Origin: Liopterus haemorrhoidalis
Taxonomy: Eukaryota; Arthropoda; Insecta; Coleoptera; Dytiscidae
Reading direction: 5' to 3'
DNA: 64,000 bases
Assembly: GCA_963971575.1 (NCBI GenBank)
Contig: OZ020618.1
Span: forward strand, 32,466,731-32,530,730
A program made the translations under genes and the position numbers. The notes under the pieces were generated by a model, which saw nothing but the letters and a program-made list of their open reading frames with translations, was not told where the DNA came from and did not search any database. Positions 47,555 to 58,000 of this stretch are shown here, piece by piece. Each line of letters starts with the position of its first letter. Position 1 is the first letter of the stretch.

Positions 47555-50271
47555 GTATGTTTTTAAATGTGCCTTTACCATATTTCAGACCTTAGAACTT
47601 CAAAAATTCCAACCGCAGGTCCTTATCTTTTTTAGTTTTTGAAATACATATACATATTTTTTTTATTTATTTTTTTTCTGAAAAAAAAAAGTTTTCTTAA
47701 AACAGTCCAAAATATGGCCTTTAGGTAATTTTGGGGTGAGGATTAATAAAAAAATATTTAAAAAAATCAAGAGGCCTTAGTTATTGAGTTATAGTCAATT
47801 TTAGGTACTTTTTTCCGATTTACTCAAACAAAGTTGGCCAAAATGCAAAATGAACCTTATTTTTGTGATCTACGGCCCAAAGTGTATCAATTTTGAGCCA
47901 ATTCCGAAATATTTTTTTTTTTGTAAAAATTCGCGATTTTTTTTCAAAGGGGTACCCCTAAGGATTTTTTCGATATTTTGATAATTTTAAGGGTTTTGTT
48001 TAATGATACATCCTTTTTGTATAAGTTTGGTTATTAAGGCCCCAATTTTATCTAGACTAAAATGGACATGAGGAACTCAAAAATTTAAACCAGAGGTCCC
48101 TATCTTTTACCGTTATTGAGATATAATTTTTTGAAAAATTAAATTTTATTACAAAAATTTCAAAATTTTACAAAATTTTTTTTTGTTTAGGATATGTTTT
48201 AAAATGTGCCTTTACCATATTTCAGACCTTAGAACTTCAAAAATTCCAACCGCAGGTCCTTATCTTTTTTAGTTTTTGAAATACATATACATATTTTTTT
48301 TATTTATTTGTTTTCTGAAAAAAAAAAGTTTTCTTAAAACAGTCCAAAATATGGCCCTTAGGTAATTTTGGGGTGAGGATTAATAAAAAAATATTTAAAA
48401 ACATCAAGAGGCCTTAGTTTTTGAGTTATAGTTAATTTGAAGTACTTTTTTCCGCTTTACTCAAAAACAGTTGGCCAAATTCCAAAATGAACCTTATTTT
48501 TGTGATCTACGGCCCAAATTGTACCATTTTTGAGAAAAATCCGAAATACTTTTTTGTAAAAATTCTCTATTTTTTTTTTAAAGGGGTACCCCTTACGATT
48601 TTTTCGATATTTTGCCATTTATAAGGGTTTGGTTTAATGATACATCCTTTTTGTATAAGTTTGGTTATTAAGGCCCCAATTTTTTCTAGACTAAAATGGA
48701 CATGAGGAACTCAAAAATTTAAACCAGAGGTCCTTATCTTTTACCGTTATTGAGATATAATTTTTTGAAAAATTAAATTTTATTACAAAAATTTCAAAAT
48801 TTTACAATTTTTTTTTTGTTTAGTATATGTTTTAAAAGGTGCCTTTACCATATTTCAGACCTTAGAATTTCAAAAATTCCAACCGCAGGTCCTTATCTTT
48901 TTTATTTTTGGAAATACATATACATATTTTTTTTATTTTTTTTTTTTTTCTGAAAAAAAAAAGTTTTCTTAAAACAGTCCAAAATATGGCCGTTAGGTAT
49001 TTTTGGGGTGAGGATTATTAAAAAATATTTAAAAAAATCAAGAGGCCTTAGTTTTTGGGTTATAGTTAATTTAAGGTACTTTTTTCCGCTTAACTCAAAA
49101 ACAGTTGGCCAAAATCCAAAATGAACTTTATTTTTGTGATCTACGGCCCAAATTGTATCAATTTTGAGAAAAATCCGAAATATTTTTTTTGTAAAAATTC
49201 GCGATTTTTTTTCAAAGGGGTACCCCTTACGATTTTTTCGATATTTTGCCATTTATAAGGGTTTTGTTTAATGATACATCCTTTTTGTATAAGTTTGGTT
49301 ATTAAGGCCCCAATTTTTTCTAGACTAAAATGGACATGAGGAACTCAAAAATTTAAACCAGAGGTCCTTATCTTTTACCGTTATTGAGATATAATTTTTT
49401 GAAAAATTAAATTTTATTACAAAAATTTCAAAATTTTACAAAATTATGTTTTGTTTAGGATATGTTTTAAAATGTGCCTTTACCATATTTCAGCCCTTAG
49501 AACTTCAAAAATTCCAACCGCAGGTCCTTATCTTTTTTAGTTTTTGAAATACATATACATATGTTTTTTATTTATTTATTTTCTGAAAAAAAAAGTTTTT
49601 TTAAAACAGTCCAAAATATGGCCTTTAGGTAATTTTGGGGTGAGGATTAATAAAAAACTATTTAAAAAAATCAAGAGGCCTTAGTTTTTGAGTTATAGTC
49701 AATTTTAGGTACTTTTTTCCGATTTACTCAAAAACAGTTGGCCAAAATCCAAAATGAACCTTATTTTTGTGATCTACGGCCCAAATTGTATCAATTTTGA
49801 GAAAAATCCGAAATAGTTTTTTTGTAGAAATTCGCGATTTTTTTTCAAAGGGATACGCTTTACGATTTTTTCGATATTTTGCCATTTATAAGGGTTTTGT
49901 TTAATGATACATCCTTTTTGTATAAGTTTGGTTATTAAGGCCCCAATTTTTTCTAGACTAAAATGGACATGAGGAACTCAAAAAGTTAAACCAGAGGTCC
50001 TTATCTTTTACCGTTATTGAGATATAATTTTTTGAAAAATTAAATTTTATTACAAAAATTTTAAAATTTTACAAAAATTTTTTTTGTTTAGGATATGTTT
50101 TAAAATGTGCCTATACATATATATTTCAGACCTTAGAACTTCAAAAATTCCAACCGCAGGTCTTTATCTTTTTTAGTTTTTGAAATACATATACATATTT
50201 TTTTTATTTTTTTTTTTTCTGAAAAAAAAAAGTTTTCTTAAAACAGTCCAAAATATGGCCGTTAGGTAATT
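47555..50271 (+). repeat. 634-bp satellite array, block 5 (about 4.3 units)
   Basis: Right-group units between the DNA element and the intact copia-type element. Rare variants here recur from the unit near 43 kb: 'gtttttttgtagaaattcgc' near 43015 and 49815, 'cctatacatatat' at 43310 and 50110. The offset is about 6800 bp, or about 5080 bp (eight units) once the DNA element is subtracted. The block ends with the target-site duplication 'taatt' (50267-50271). No gene is seen; the 116-residue minus-strand frame at 48902-49252 is a chance opening in a unit. Confidence 0.96.
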
Positions 50272-50521
50272 TATTGCGACGGATGGTGGATTTAAGGGTT
50301 AAATAAATAAACTGATTAACACTATACAATAGTTTAATGAGAAAATAATGTGAATGAACAAATCAGATACAGATATTGTGTTAATTCTACAAACAATGCA
50401 CGTGGACTCATTAGTACATAACGCTGCCACTACGTTAGTAGTGTTGTTCGGCAGCACTTGCCTAGTCCGGTGGCAGTTAACTGAACTACGCCAGCTCGGC
50501 GCGGTATTCAAAACCTTAACA
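50272..50521 (-). repeat. 3' LTR of the full-length copia-type element
   Basis: 250 bp. On the minus strand it begins TGTTAAGG and ends CAATA. It differs from the other LTR by one base ('gcagcacttg' here against 'gcagcatttg'). Its first six minus-strand bases include the TAA that terminates the polyprotein. Confidence 0.95.
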
Positions 50522-53500
50522 CTTCCCCTCGCGACGTGGCTGGTCGCGTGTCTGCTTTATTCCTTCTTCTAGTCCTAGCAGTCTGACACAGGTTACGTGT
50601 TTCGGTCTAGGAAGTCCTTTAGTCAACACGTCCGCCGTCATTTCTTCTGTCGGGAGGTATTTTAGGTTTAGCAGTTTATTCGATAAAGCTTCACGTATGA
50701 AGTGGTACCGAATATCTATGTGTTTGCTCCTTGCGTGAAATGTGGCATTCTCAGCCAATTTTACTGCTCCGTTATTGTCGTTGAACAATACAAGTTCGGA
50801 CTGCTTATCTAATCCCAATTCACGGAGGAAGTTCTTCAAGTAGATGGCTTCTTTCGTGGCCTCTGCGACTGCCATATACTCAGCCTCCGTCGATGATAAT
50901 GCAACGGTCCTCTGCTTCTTAGAATCCCACGATATGGGTCCTTTGCAAAATAGGAAGGCATATCCGGTATATGAACGTCTGTCGTCCAAACAGTTCCCCC
51001 AATCTGCGTCTGTGAATCCTCGGATAGGCTTCGAGTCTGCTTCATATATCAATCCCAGGTTGATAGTAGCCTTCAGGTACCTCAGGACACGCTTCGCTGC
51101 AGTCCAGTGGACCCTCGTGTAGCAGTGATTAAACTGTCCAAGACAGCTGACAGCGAAACTGATGTCCGGTCTCGTGGCCACAGACAGATACGTGAGGGCC
51201 CCAATTAGCTCACGATACGGGAGTCTCTTATCCTCTTCACTTGGCGTCTCTGTTGGCTTGGTCAGCCTTACACTGACATCCATTGGGGTACTCACCGGCT
51301 TAGCATCGCTCATTCCAAAGCGCTGCAGGACATCATTGATGTAGCCCTTTTGATTCAGAGCCATTTTGTTGCCTTCTCTGGTGAACTCGATACCCAGACA
51401 GTACTTAACTTCTCCGAGATCCTTCATTTCGAACTCTCGAAATAATGTCTGGCTTATCCTGGACACAGTGTCATCGTTCCGAGATGCAATTAAGATGTCG
51501 TCTACATAAACGACAATGAGGGTCAGGTCTTCCCCTCGCCCTAAATAGTACACACATGGATCTGCGTCCGTGGGCGTCGCGCCGACGGACTTCAATACAC
51601 TGTCCAGCTTAGTGTGCCAGCTCCTGCCAGCCTGGCGCAATCCATACAGCGATTTTCTCAACAGACACACCTTATTGCCTGTTTTCAACTCGCACAGCAT
51701 ATTCTTGGCCTTATCGCGTATATCTCTTTCTCTGTTCGAGTTGACTATTCTTTTGAGTGCGTCAAATAACTGTTTCGGCGGCTCCATTAGAATGGTTTCT
51801 TTCAAATCGCCATTTAAATAAGCCGTCGCCACATCAAATTGTCTGACTTTCATTGATAGGCGCGTCGCTAGAGCTGCCATCAGACGAATTGAACTCAAAC
51901 GAGCGACAGGCGCAAAAGTTTGGTCAAAATGTACGCCTGGCTTCTGAGAAAAGCCTTGAGCAACAACTCGGGCTTTTCGTCGCTCGAGTGTGCCGTCAGC
52001 TTTGTACTTGTTCCTAAGTACTACACGGCTGCCGATCACTTCTGCATTCCTAGGACGATCAACGATCTGCCATGTGTCGTTCTTCAGGATTGACGTGATC
52101 TCCGTGGTGATGGCGTCGTGCCATTCTTCGGCGTCGGGACCGGAAATCGCCTGATGCATGGGTGTCTCCGACAAGAACGTGTACTCAGGCGTTTCCACAC
52201 ATCTGACGTCTTCACGGACTTGAAAAATCTTCCGAGGTCTTCCTCTGGAACCGGTCAGTAAGCGACGTGGTCTACCTCGGCCTCTTCCTGGAGCACGCTC
52301 ATTTTCACGGGCCTCTTGCCTCTGTGCATGAGCTTGGCAGTCGTCATAGTCTTCTACTGGAACATCTGCAGGCTTATCAAGTGGTCGGATATCAATTTCC
52401 ACCACTCGCGGCGCCTCCTCTTGTTCCGCAGGTAGAAAATCGGTGACCTTTTTTGGAGAATCCTCCGGCTTCTCGACAAATTTCACATCTCGGGTTACCT
52501 CAATTTTGTTTTCAGAAGGAATCCACACTCGGTATCCCTTGGACTGTTCTGCATAGCCCACGAAAATTCCTTCTTTCGCTCGAGTATCAAGTTTGCCTAG
52601 GCCCGGTTTCCTGTTCAGGCAAAACACTCGACAACCGAACTCTCTGAAATAACTGACATCAGGAGTCTTGCCGGTCCATACTTCATACGGAGTCCGACCA
52701 TTTAGACTTCGGGTAGGACAACGATTTCTTATGAAGTTGGCCGTATTGATGGCTTCTGCCCAAAAGGACGGGGGCAAGCCAGATTGCATCAGCAGGCACC
52801 TGGCAGTATCCATGAGAGTACGGTTCTTACGCTCCGCGACTCCGTTCTGCTCCGGGTTGTATGGAATGGTCAACCTCCTTGTTATGCCTCTGTTTTTCAG
52901 GTAGGCATCGAAAGTGTGGTTAACATATTCACGCCCGTTGTCCGATTGGATACACTTGACTTTCCCGTCTCGTTGCTTCTCGACTAGCGTGACAAAGTCT
53001 TTAAAGCGCTCGAGAACCTCGTCCTTCGATTTTAAAAATCGCACTTCACACCAACGTGAATAATCGTCAATAAACGTGACTACATATCGGAATTTTCCCT
53101 TGGATTCTACGCGCATCGGACCGCACACATCTGAGTGGATTAACTCCAGTAGCGCTGTCGTTCGTCCAGAACTCACGGGAAATGGCGTCCGAGTCATTTT
53201 GGCACGGCAACACACGCTACAGTCAAGTTCATCGCTCAAATTGTCTATCGCAACGCCGCGTAAAACACCATCGCGTACTGCTTCTTTGGTGTCTCTCACA
53301 TTCAAGTGACCAAGGCGCCGGTGCCATAGTTCAAGAGTTCTTGAAGTTCGCACGGTACACGCACTATCAGAGATCAAATTAATTTCACGCCCGTCTCGAT
53401 TACAATCGCGCATATAATACAAGTCGCCGACGCGTTCGGCAACTAGCTTCACAAGTCCATCCGAACCGATTATTGAAGCGCCATTTTTTTCAAAAACCAC

Positions 53501-54631
53501 TTTATGTCCGTTGTCTGTCACTTTAGAAACGGAAAGTAGATTTGTTCGCAACTCCGGCACGTGTAAAGTGTCTTTTAAGATGACGTTTTTCATCTCGTTA
53601 CTAACTTTAGCACTAAAATGGACTGTTCCTTTTGCTAAAATTTCCGCGCACGCGTTATTTGCCAAATTCAATGTCCCGCGGTTGGCATCACTGATTTCTG
53701 CAAAGTCACTTAACTCGCGGCACAAGTGGGATGTGGCACCACTGTCCAAACACCACTTTAGACCCTCAGCACTTTGGCGCGCGATTTGAGATGACTGAGC
53801 GTTAGACGCGCACAGGCTTACGTTCTCCGCACTGTTGCCATACGATTTGTATTTCCCAGTCTTGCAATTCGCAGCTTTGTGTCCCGGTTCTTTGCACTTA
53901 TGGCACCGATATTTAAACATGGCAGTTTTATTGTCCGTTTTTCCCGATTTTTCCGCACTTGTCGCGTTTTTATTATTATTACGCCACTTCCGCACATGTT
54001 TATTCACGTATAATGCATTTTGAGCCGCACTACACAAATTGTCACTTTTTCGCGCTTCGTTCTCCTCCAGGATTTTCACACGAAGAGCATCTGGGGAAGG
54101 CAACTCGTCACGTGACTCTATGGCACAGCGAAAATTCTCATACGTTGACGGTAGACTGTACAACAACATAATTGCTAATAAATCGGGGTTTATGTCTACC
54201 TCCATTTCGCTTAATTTGTCAACTGTATCGAAAAATTTATTTACGTGTTCGCGTACATCGCCGCCCTCATGCATGCGTTGTAACGTTAGTTGTTTCAACA
54301 GCGTGGCTTTTCTAGCTGGCCCCTTTGACTGGTATATGGTTTCCAGCTTTAACCAGACAGCACGTGACGATTCACAGCCCTTTATTTGCTTCAATTCGGA
54401 AGGGCTAATGGCTAAAATTATATCGGACTTAGCCTTGCCATCGTTTTTCAACCATGTGTTCACCGCTAATTCCGATGCTTCTTTTCCAGGTTCTAATATT
54501 GGTTTTTTACACTCACCATTTACATACACCCAAGCATCATTTTTTACTAGCAATGCCTCCATCTGCATCTTCCATGTGTCATAATTTTCTTTGTTAAGAG
54601 ACTCGATTCTAGACGTGTTGGCTCCAAACAT
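50516..54631 (-). CDS. Copia-type gag-pol polyprotein, 1371 aa, intact
   Basis: One uninterrupted frame, close to the roughly 1400 residues usual for copia. Domains in order: gag (UBN2-like) about 10-200; CCHC zinc knuckle C243-C246-H251-C256; aspartic protease with 'LDSGAT', Asp296; integrase zinc-binding His437/His442 and Cys471/Cys474; integrase core with Asp501, Asp564 and Glu600, a D-D-35-E arrangement; reverse transcriptase about 850-1100 with Asp933 in 'QFDVATAYLNG' and 'YVDDILIA' at 1042-1049; RNase H about 1200-1340 with Asp1208, Glu1249 and Asp1285. It would encode the particle protein and all enzymes for reverse transcription and integration. The ATG at 54629-54631 lies 160 bp inside the 5' LTR and precedes the typical 'LNKENYDTW' gag motif. 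Codons are far more G+C-rich than the surrounding satellite. The stop codon lies within the 3' LTR. No missing catalytic residue is visible; expression is not shown. Confidence 0.97.
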   Translation of the reverse strand: MFGANTSRIESLNKENYDTWKMQMEALLVKNDAWVYVNGECKKPILEPGKEASELAVNTWLKNDGKAKSDIILAISPSELKQIKGCESSRAVWLKLETIYQSKGPARKATLLKQLTLQRMHEGGDVREHVNKFFDTVDKLSEMEVDINPDLLAIMLLYSLPSTYENFRCAIESRDELPSPDALRVKILEENEARKSDNLCSAAQNALYVNKHVRKWRNNNKNATSAEKSGKTDNKTAMFKYRCHKCKEPGHKAANCKTGKYKSYGNSAENVSLCASNAQSSQIARQSAEGLKWCLDSGATSHLCRELSDFAEISDANRGTLNLANNACAEILAKGTVHFSAKVSNEMKNVILKDTLHVPELRTNLLSVSKVTDNGHKVVFEKNGASIIGSDGLVKLVAERVGDLYYMRDCNRDGREINLISDSACTVRTSRTLELWHRRLGHLNVRDTKEAVRDGVLRGVAIDNLSDELDCSVCCRAKMTRTPFPVSSGRTTALLELIHSDVCGPMRVESKGKFRYVVTFIDDYSRWCEVRFLKSKDEVLERFKDFVTLVEKQRDGKVKCIQSDNGREYVNHTFDAYLKNRGITRRLTIPYNPEQNGVAERKNRTLMDTARCLLMQSGLPPSFWAEAINTANFIRNRCPTRSLNGRTPYEVWTGKTPDVSYFREFGCRVFCLNRKPGLGKLDTRAKEGIFVGYAEQSKGYRVWIPSENKIEVTRDVKFVEKPEDSPKKVTDFLPAEQEEAPRVVEIDIRPLDKPADVPVEDYDDCQAHAQRQEARENERAPGRGRGRPRRLLTGSRGRPRKIFQVREDVRCVETPEYTFLSETPMHQAISGPDAEEWHDAITTEITSILKNDTWQIVDRPRNAEVIGSRVVLRNKYKADGTLERRKARVVAQGFSQKPGVHFDQTFAPVARLSSIRLMAALATRLSMKVRQFDVATAYLNGDLKETILMEPPKQLFDALKRIVNSNRERDIRDKAKNMLCELKTGNKVCLLRKSLYGLRQAGRSWHTKLDSVLKSVGATPTDADPCVYYLGRGEDLTLIVVYVDDILIASRNDDTVSRISQTLFREFEMKDLGEVKYCLGIEFTREGNKMALNQKGYINDVLQRFGMSDAKPVSTPMDVSVRLTKPTETPSEEDKRLPYRELIGALTYLSVATRPDISFAVSCLGQFNHCYTRVHWTAAKRVLRYLKATINLGLIYEADSKPIRGFTDADWGNCLDDRRSYTGYAFLFCKGPISWDSKKQRTVALSSTEAEYMAVAEATKEAIYLKNFLRELGLDKQSELVLFNDNNGAVKLAENATFHARSKHIDIRYHFIREALSNKLLNLKYLPTEEMTADVLTKGLPRPKHVTCVRLLGLEEGIKQTRDQPRREGKC
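50522..50530 (-). other. Polypurine tract
   Basis: The minus strand reads GAGGGGAAG immediately before the 3' LTR, the expected plus-strand DNA priming site. It also encodes the last residues of the polyprotein (EGK). Confidence 0.8.
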
Positions 54632-54776
54632 CTTGATTCAATTCACACAAGATTCACTATTGACACTCAACACTCGACACAATGTTATTTAGCGTTTTTC
54701 ACAAGAATATTTTCACTCTCACAATGTTGCACTTCACGGTTTTTACAGTTATTTATTTAACACCTTGTCTCGCGAC

Positions 54777-54790
54777 CTGGGCCCGTAACC
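54777..54790 (-). other. Primer-binding site of the full-length copia-type element
   Basis: Directly inside the 5' LTR the minus strand reads GGTTACGGGCCCAG. This is the copia-type site complementary to the anticodon region of initiator methionine tRNA, with one difference (C for T) from the site in the smaller element at 12363-12376. Confidence 0.8.
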
Positions 54791-55040
54791 TATTGCGACG
54801 GATGGTGGATTTAAGGGTTAAATAAATAAACTGATTAACACTATACAATAGTTTAATGAGAAAATAATGTGAATGAACAAATCAGATACAGATATTGTGT
54901 TAATTCTACAAACAATGCACGTGGACTCATTAGTACATAACGCTGCCACTACGTTAGTAGTGTTGTTCGGCAGCATTTGCCTAGTCCGGTGGCAGTTAAC
55001 TGAACTACGCCAGCTCGGCGCGGTATTCAAAACCTTAACA
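54791..55040 (-). repeat. 5' LTR of the full-length copia-type element
   Basis: 250 bp, 249 of 250 bases identical by eye to 50272-50521. It would carry the promoter for leftward transcription. I see no clear TATA box and mark none. Confidence 0.95.
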
Positions 55041-58000
55041 TAATTTTGGGGTGAAGAATAATAAAAAATATTTAAAAAAATCAAGAGGCCTTAGTTTTTG
55101 AGTTGTAGTCAATTTTAGGTACTTTTTTCCGATTTACTCAAAAACAGTTGGCCAAAATCCAAAATGAACCTTATTTTTGTGATCTACGGCCCAAGCTGTA
55201 TCAATTTTGAGAAAAATCCGAAATATTTTTTGTGTAAAAATTCGCGATTTTTTTTCAAAGTGGTACCCCTTACGATTTTTTCGATATTTTAACATTTATA
55301 AGGGTTTTGTTTAATGATACATCCTTTTTGTATAAGTTTGGTTATGAAGGCCTCAATTTTTTCTAGAGTAAAATGGACATGAGGAACTCAAAAATTTAAA
55401 CCAGAGGTCCCTATCTTTTACCGTTATTGAGATATAATTTTTTGAAAAATTAAATTTTATTACAAAAATTTCAAAATTTTACAAAATTTTGTTTTGTTTA
55501 GGATATGTTTTTAAATGTGCCTTTACCATATTTCAGACCTTAGAACTTCAAAAATTCCAACCGCAGGTCCTTATCTTTTTTAGTTTTTGCAATACATATA
55601 CATATTCTTTTTATTTTTTTTTTTCTGAAAAAAAAAAGTTTTCTTAAAACAGTCCAAAATATGGCCTTTAAGTAATTTTGGGGTGAGGATTAATAAAAAA
55701 ATATTTAGAAAAATCAAGAGGCCTTAGTTTTTGAGTTATAGTTAATTTAAGGTACTTTTTTCCGCTTTACTCAAAAACAGTTGGCCAAAATCCAAAATGA
55801 ACCTTATTTTTGTGATCTACGGCCCAAATTGTATCATTTTTGAAAAAAATCCGAAATATTTTTTTGTAAAAATTCTCTATTTTTTTTCAAATGGGTACCC
55901 CTTACGATTTTTTCGATATTTTGCCATTTATAAGGGTTTTGTTTAATGATACATCCTTTTTGTATAAGTTTGGTTATTAAGGCCCCAATTTTTTCTAGAC
56001 TAAAATGGACATGAGGAACTCAAAAATTTAAACCAGAGGTCCTTATCTTTTACCGTTATTGAGATATAATTTTTTGAAAAATTATATTTTATTACAAAAA
56101 TTTCAAAATTTTACAAAATTTTGTTTTGTTTAGGATATGTTTTTAAATGTGCCTTTACCATATTTCAGACCTTAGAACTTCAAAAATTCCAACCGCAGGT
56201 CCTTATCTTTTTTAGTTTTTGCAATACATATACATATTTTTTTTATTTATTTTTTTTCTGAAAAAAAAAAGTTTTCTTAAAACAGTCCAAAATATGGCCT
56301 TTAGATAATAATATTTTGGGGTGAGGATTAATAAAAAAATATTTAAAAAAATCAAGAGGCCTTAGTTTTTGAGTTATAGTTAATTTAAGGTACTTTTTTC
56401 CGCTTTACTCAAAAACAGTTGGCCAAAATCCAAAATGAACCTTATTTTTGTGATCTACGGCCCAAATTGTATCATTTTTGAAAAAAATCCGAAATATTTT
56501 TTTTGTAAAAATTCGCGATTTTTTTTCAGAGGGGTACCCCTTACGATTTTTTCGATATTTTGCCATTTTTAAGGGTTTTGTTTAATGATACATCCTTTTT
56601 GTATAAGTTTGGTTATTAAGGCCCCAATTTTTACTAGACTAAAATGGACATGAGGAACTCAAAAATTTAAACCAGAGGTCCTTATCTTTTACCGTTATTG
56701 AGATATAATTTTTTGAAAACTTAAATTTTATTACAAAAATTTCAAAATTTTACAAAATTTTGTTTTGTTTAGGATATGTTTTTAAATGTGCCTTTACCAT
56801 ATTTCAGACCTTAGAACTTCAAAAATTCCAACCGCAGGTCCTTATCTTTTTTAGTTTTTGCAATACATATACATATTTTTTTATTTATTTTTTTTCTGAA
56901 AAAAAAAAGTTTTCTTAAAACAGTCCAAAATATGGCCTTTAGGTAATAATATTTTGGGGTGAGGATTAATAAAAAAATATTGAAAAAAATCAAGAGGCCT
57001 TAGTTTTTGAGTTATAGTTAATTTAAGGTACTTTTTTCCGCTTTACTCAAAAACAGTTGGCCAAAATCCAAAATGAACCTTATTTTTGTGATCTACGGCC
57101 CAAATTGTATCAATTTTGAAAAAAATCCGAAATATTTTTTTTGTAAAAATTCGCGATTTTTTTCAAAGGGGTACCCCTTACGATTTTTTCGATATTTTGC
57201 CATTTATAAGGGTTTTGTTTAATGATACATCCTTTTTGTATAAGTTTGGTTATTAAGGCCCCATATTTTTCTAGACTAAAATGGACATGAGGAACTCAAA
57301 AATTTAAACCAGAGGTCCTTATCTTTTACCGTTATTGAGATATAATTTTTTGAAAAATTAAATTTTATTACAAAAATTTCAAAGTTTTACAATTTTTTTT
57401 TTGTTTAGGATATGTTTTAAAATGTGCCTTTACCATATTTCAGACCTTAGAACTTCAAAAATTCCAACCGCAGGTCCTTATCTTTTTTAGTTTTTGAAAT
57501 ACATATACATATGTTTTTTATTTATTTATTTTCTGAAAAAAAAAGTTTTCTTAAAACAGTCCAAAATATGGCCTTTAGGTAATTTTGGGGTGAGGATTAA
57601 TAAAAAAATATTTAAAAAAATCAAGAGGCCTTAGTTTTTGAGTTATAGTCAATTTTAGGTACTTTTTTCCGATTTACTCAAAAACAGATGGCCAAAATCC
57701 AAAATGAACCTTATTTTTGTGATCTACGGCCCAAATTGTATCAATTTTGAGAAAAATCCGAAATAGTTTTTTTGTAGAAATTCGCGATTTTTTTTCAAAG
57801 GGATTCGCTTTACGATTTTTTCGATATTTTGCCATTTATAAGGGTTTTGTTTAATGATACATCCTTTTTGTATAAGTTTGGTTATTAAGGCCCCAATTTT
57901 TTCTAGACTAAAATGGACATGAGGAACTCAAAAAGTTAAGCCAGAGGTCCTTATCTTTTACCGTTATTGAGATATAATTTTTTGAAAAATTAAATTTTAT

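Larger units (their letters stand above)
50272..55040 (-). mobile_element. Full-length copia-type LTR retrotransposon (4769 bp)
   Basis: Bounded by 250 bp LTRs (50272-50521 and 54791-55040) that differ at one position by eye. The 5 bp target-site duplication 'taatt' is at 50267-50271 and 55041-55045. Removing the insertion restores a satellite unit like those near 43467 and 58214. On the minus strand it has 5' LTR, a primer site matching the initiator-tRNA anticodon region with one mismatch, a single uninterrupted gag-pol frame, a polypurine tract and the 3' LTR. With the domain order integrase before reverse transcriptase it belongs to Ty1/copia (Pseudoviridae-type). It is structurally complete and young, so it may be able to transpose. 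Confidence 0.97.

Noticed and set aside
50844..54584. Numerous plus-strand frames opposite the copia gag-pol gene (up to 181 residues)
   Set aside because: They are shadows of the intact minus-strand polyprotein, with no recognisable domain.
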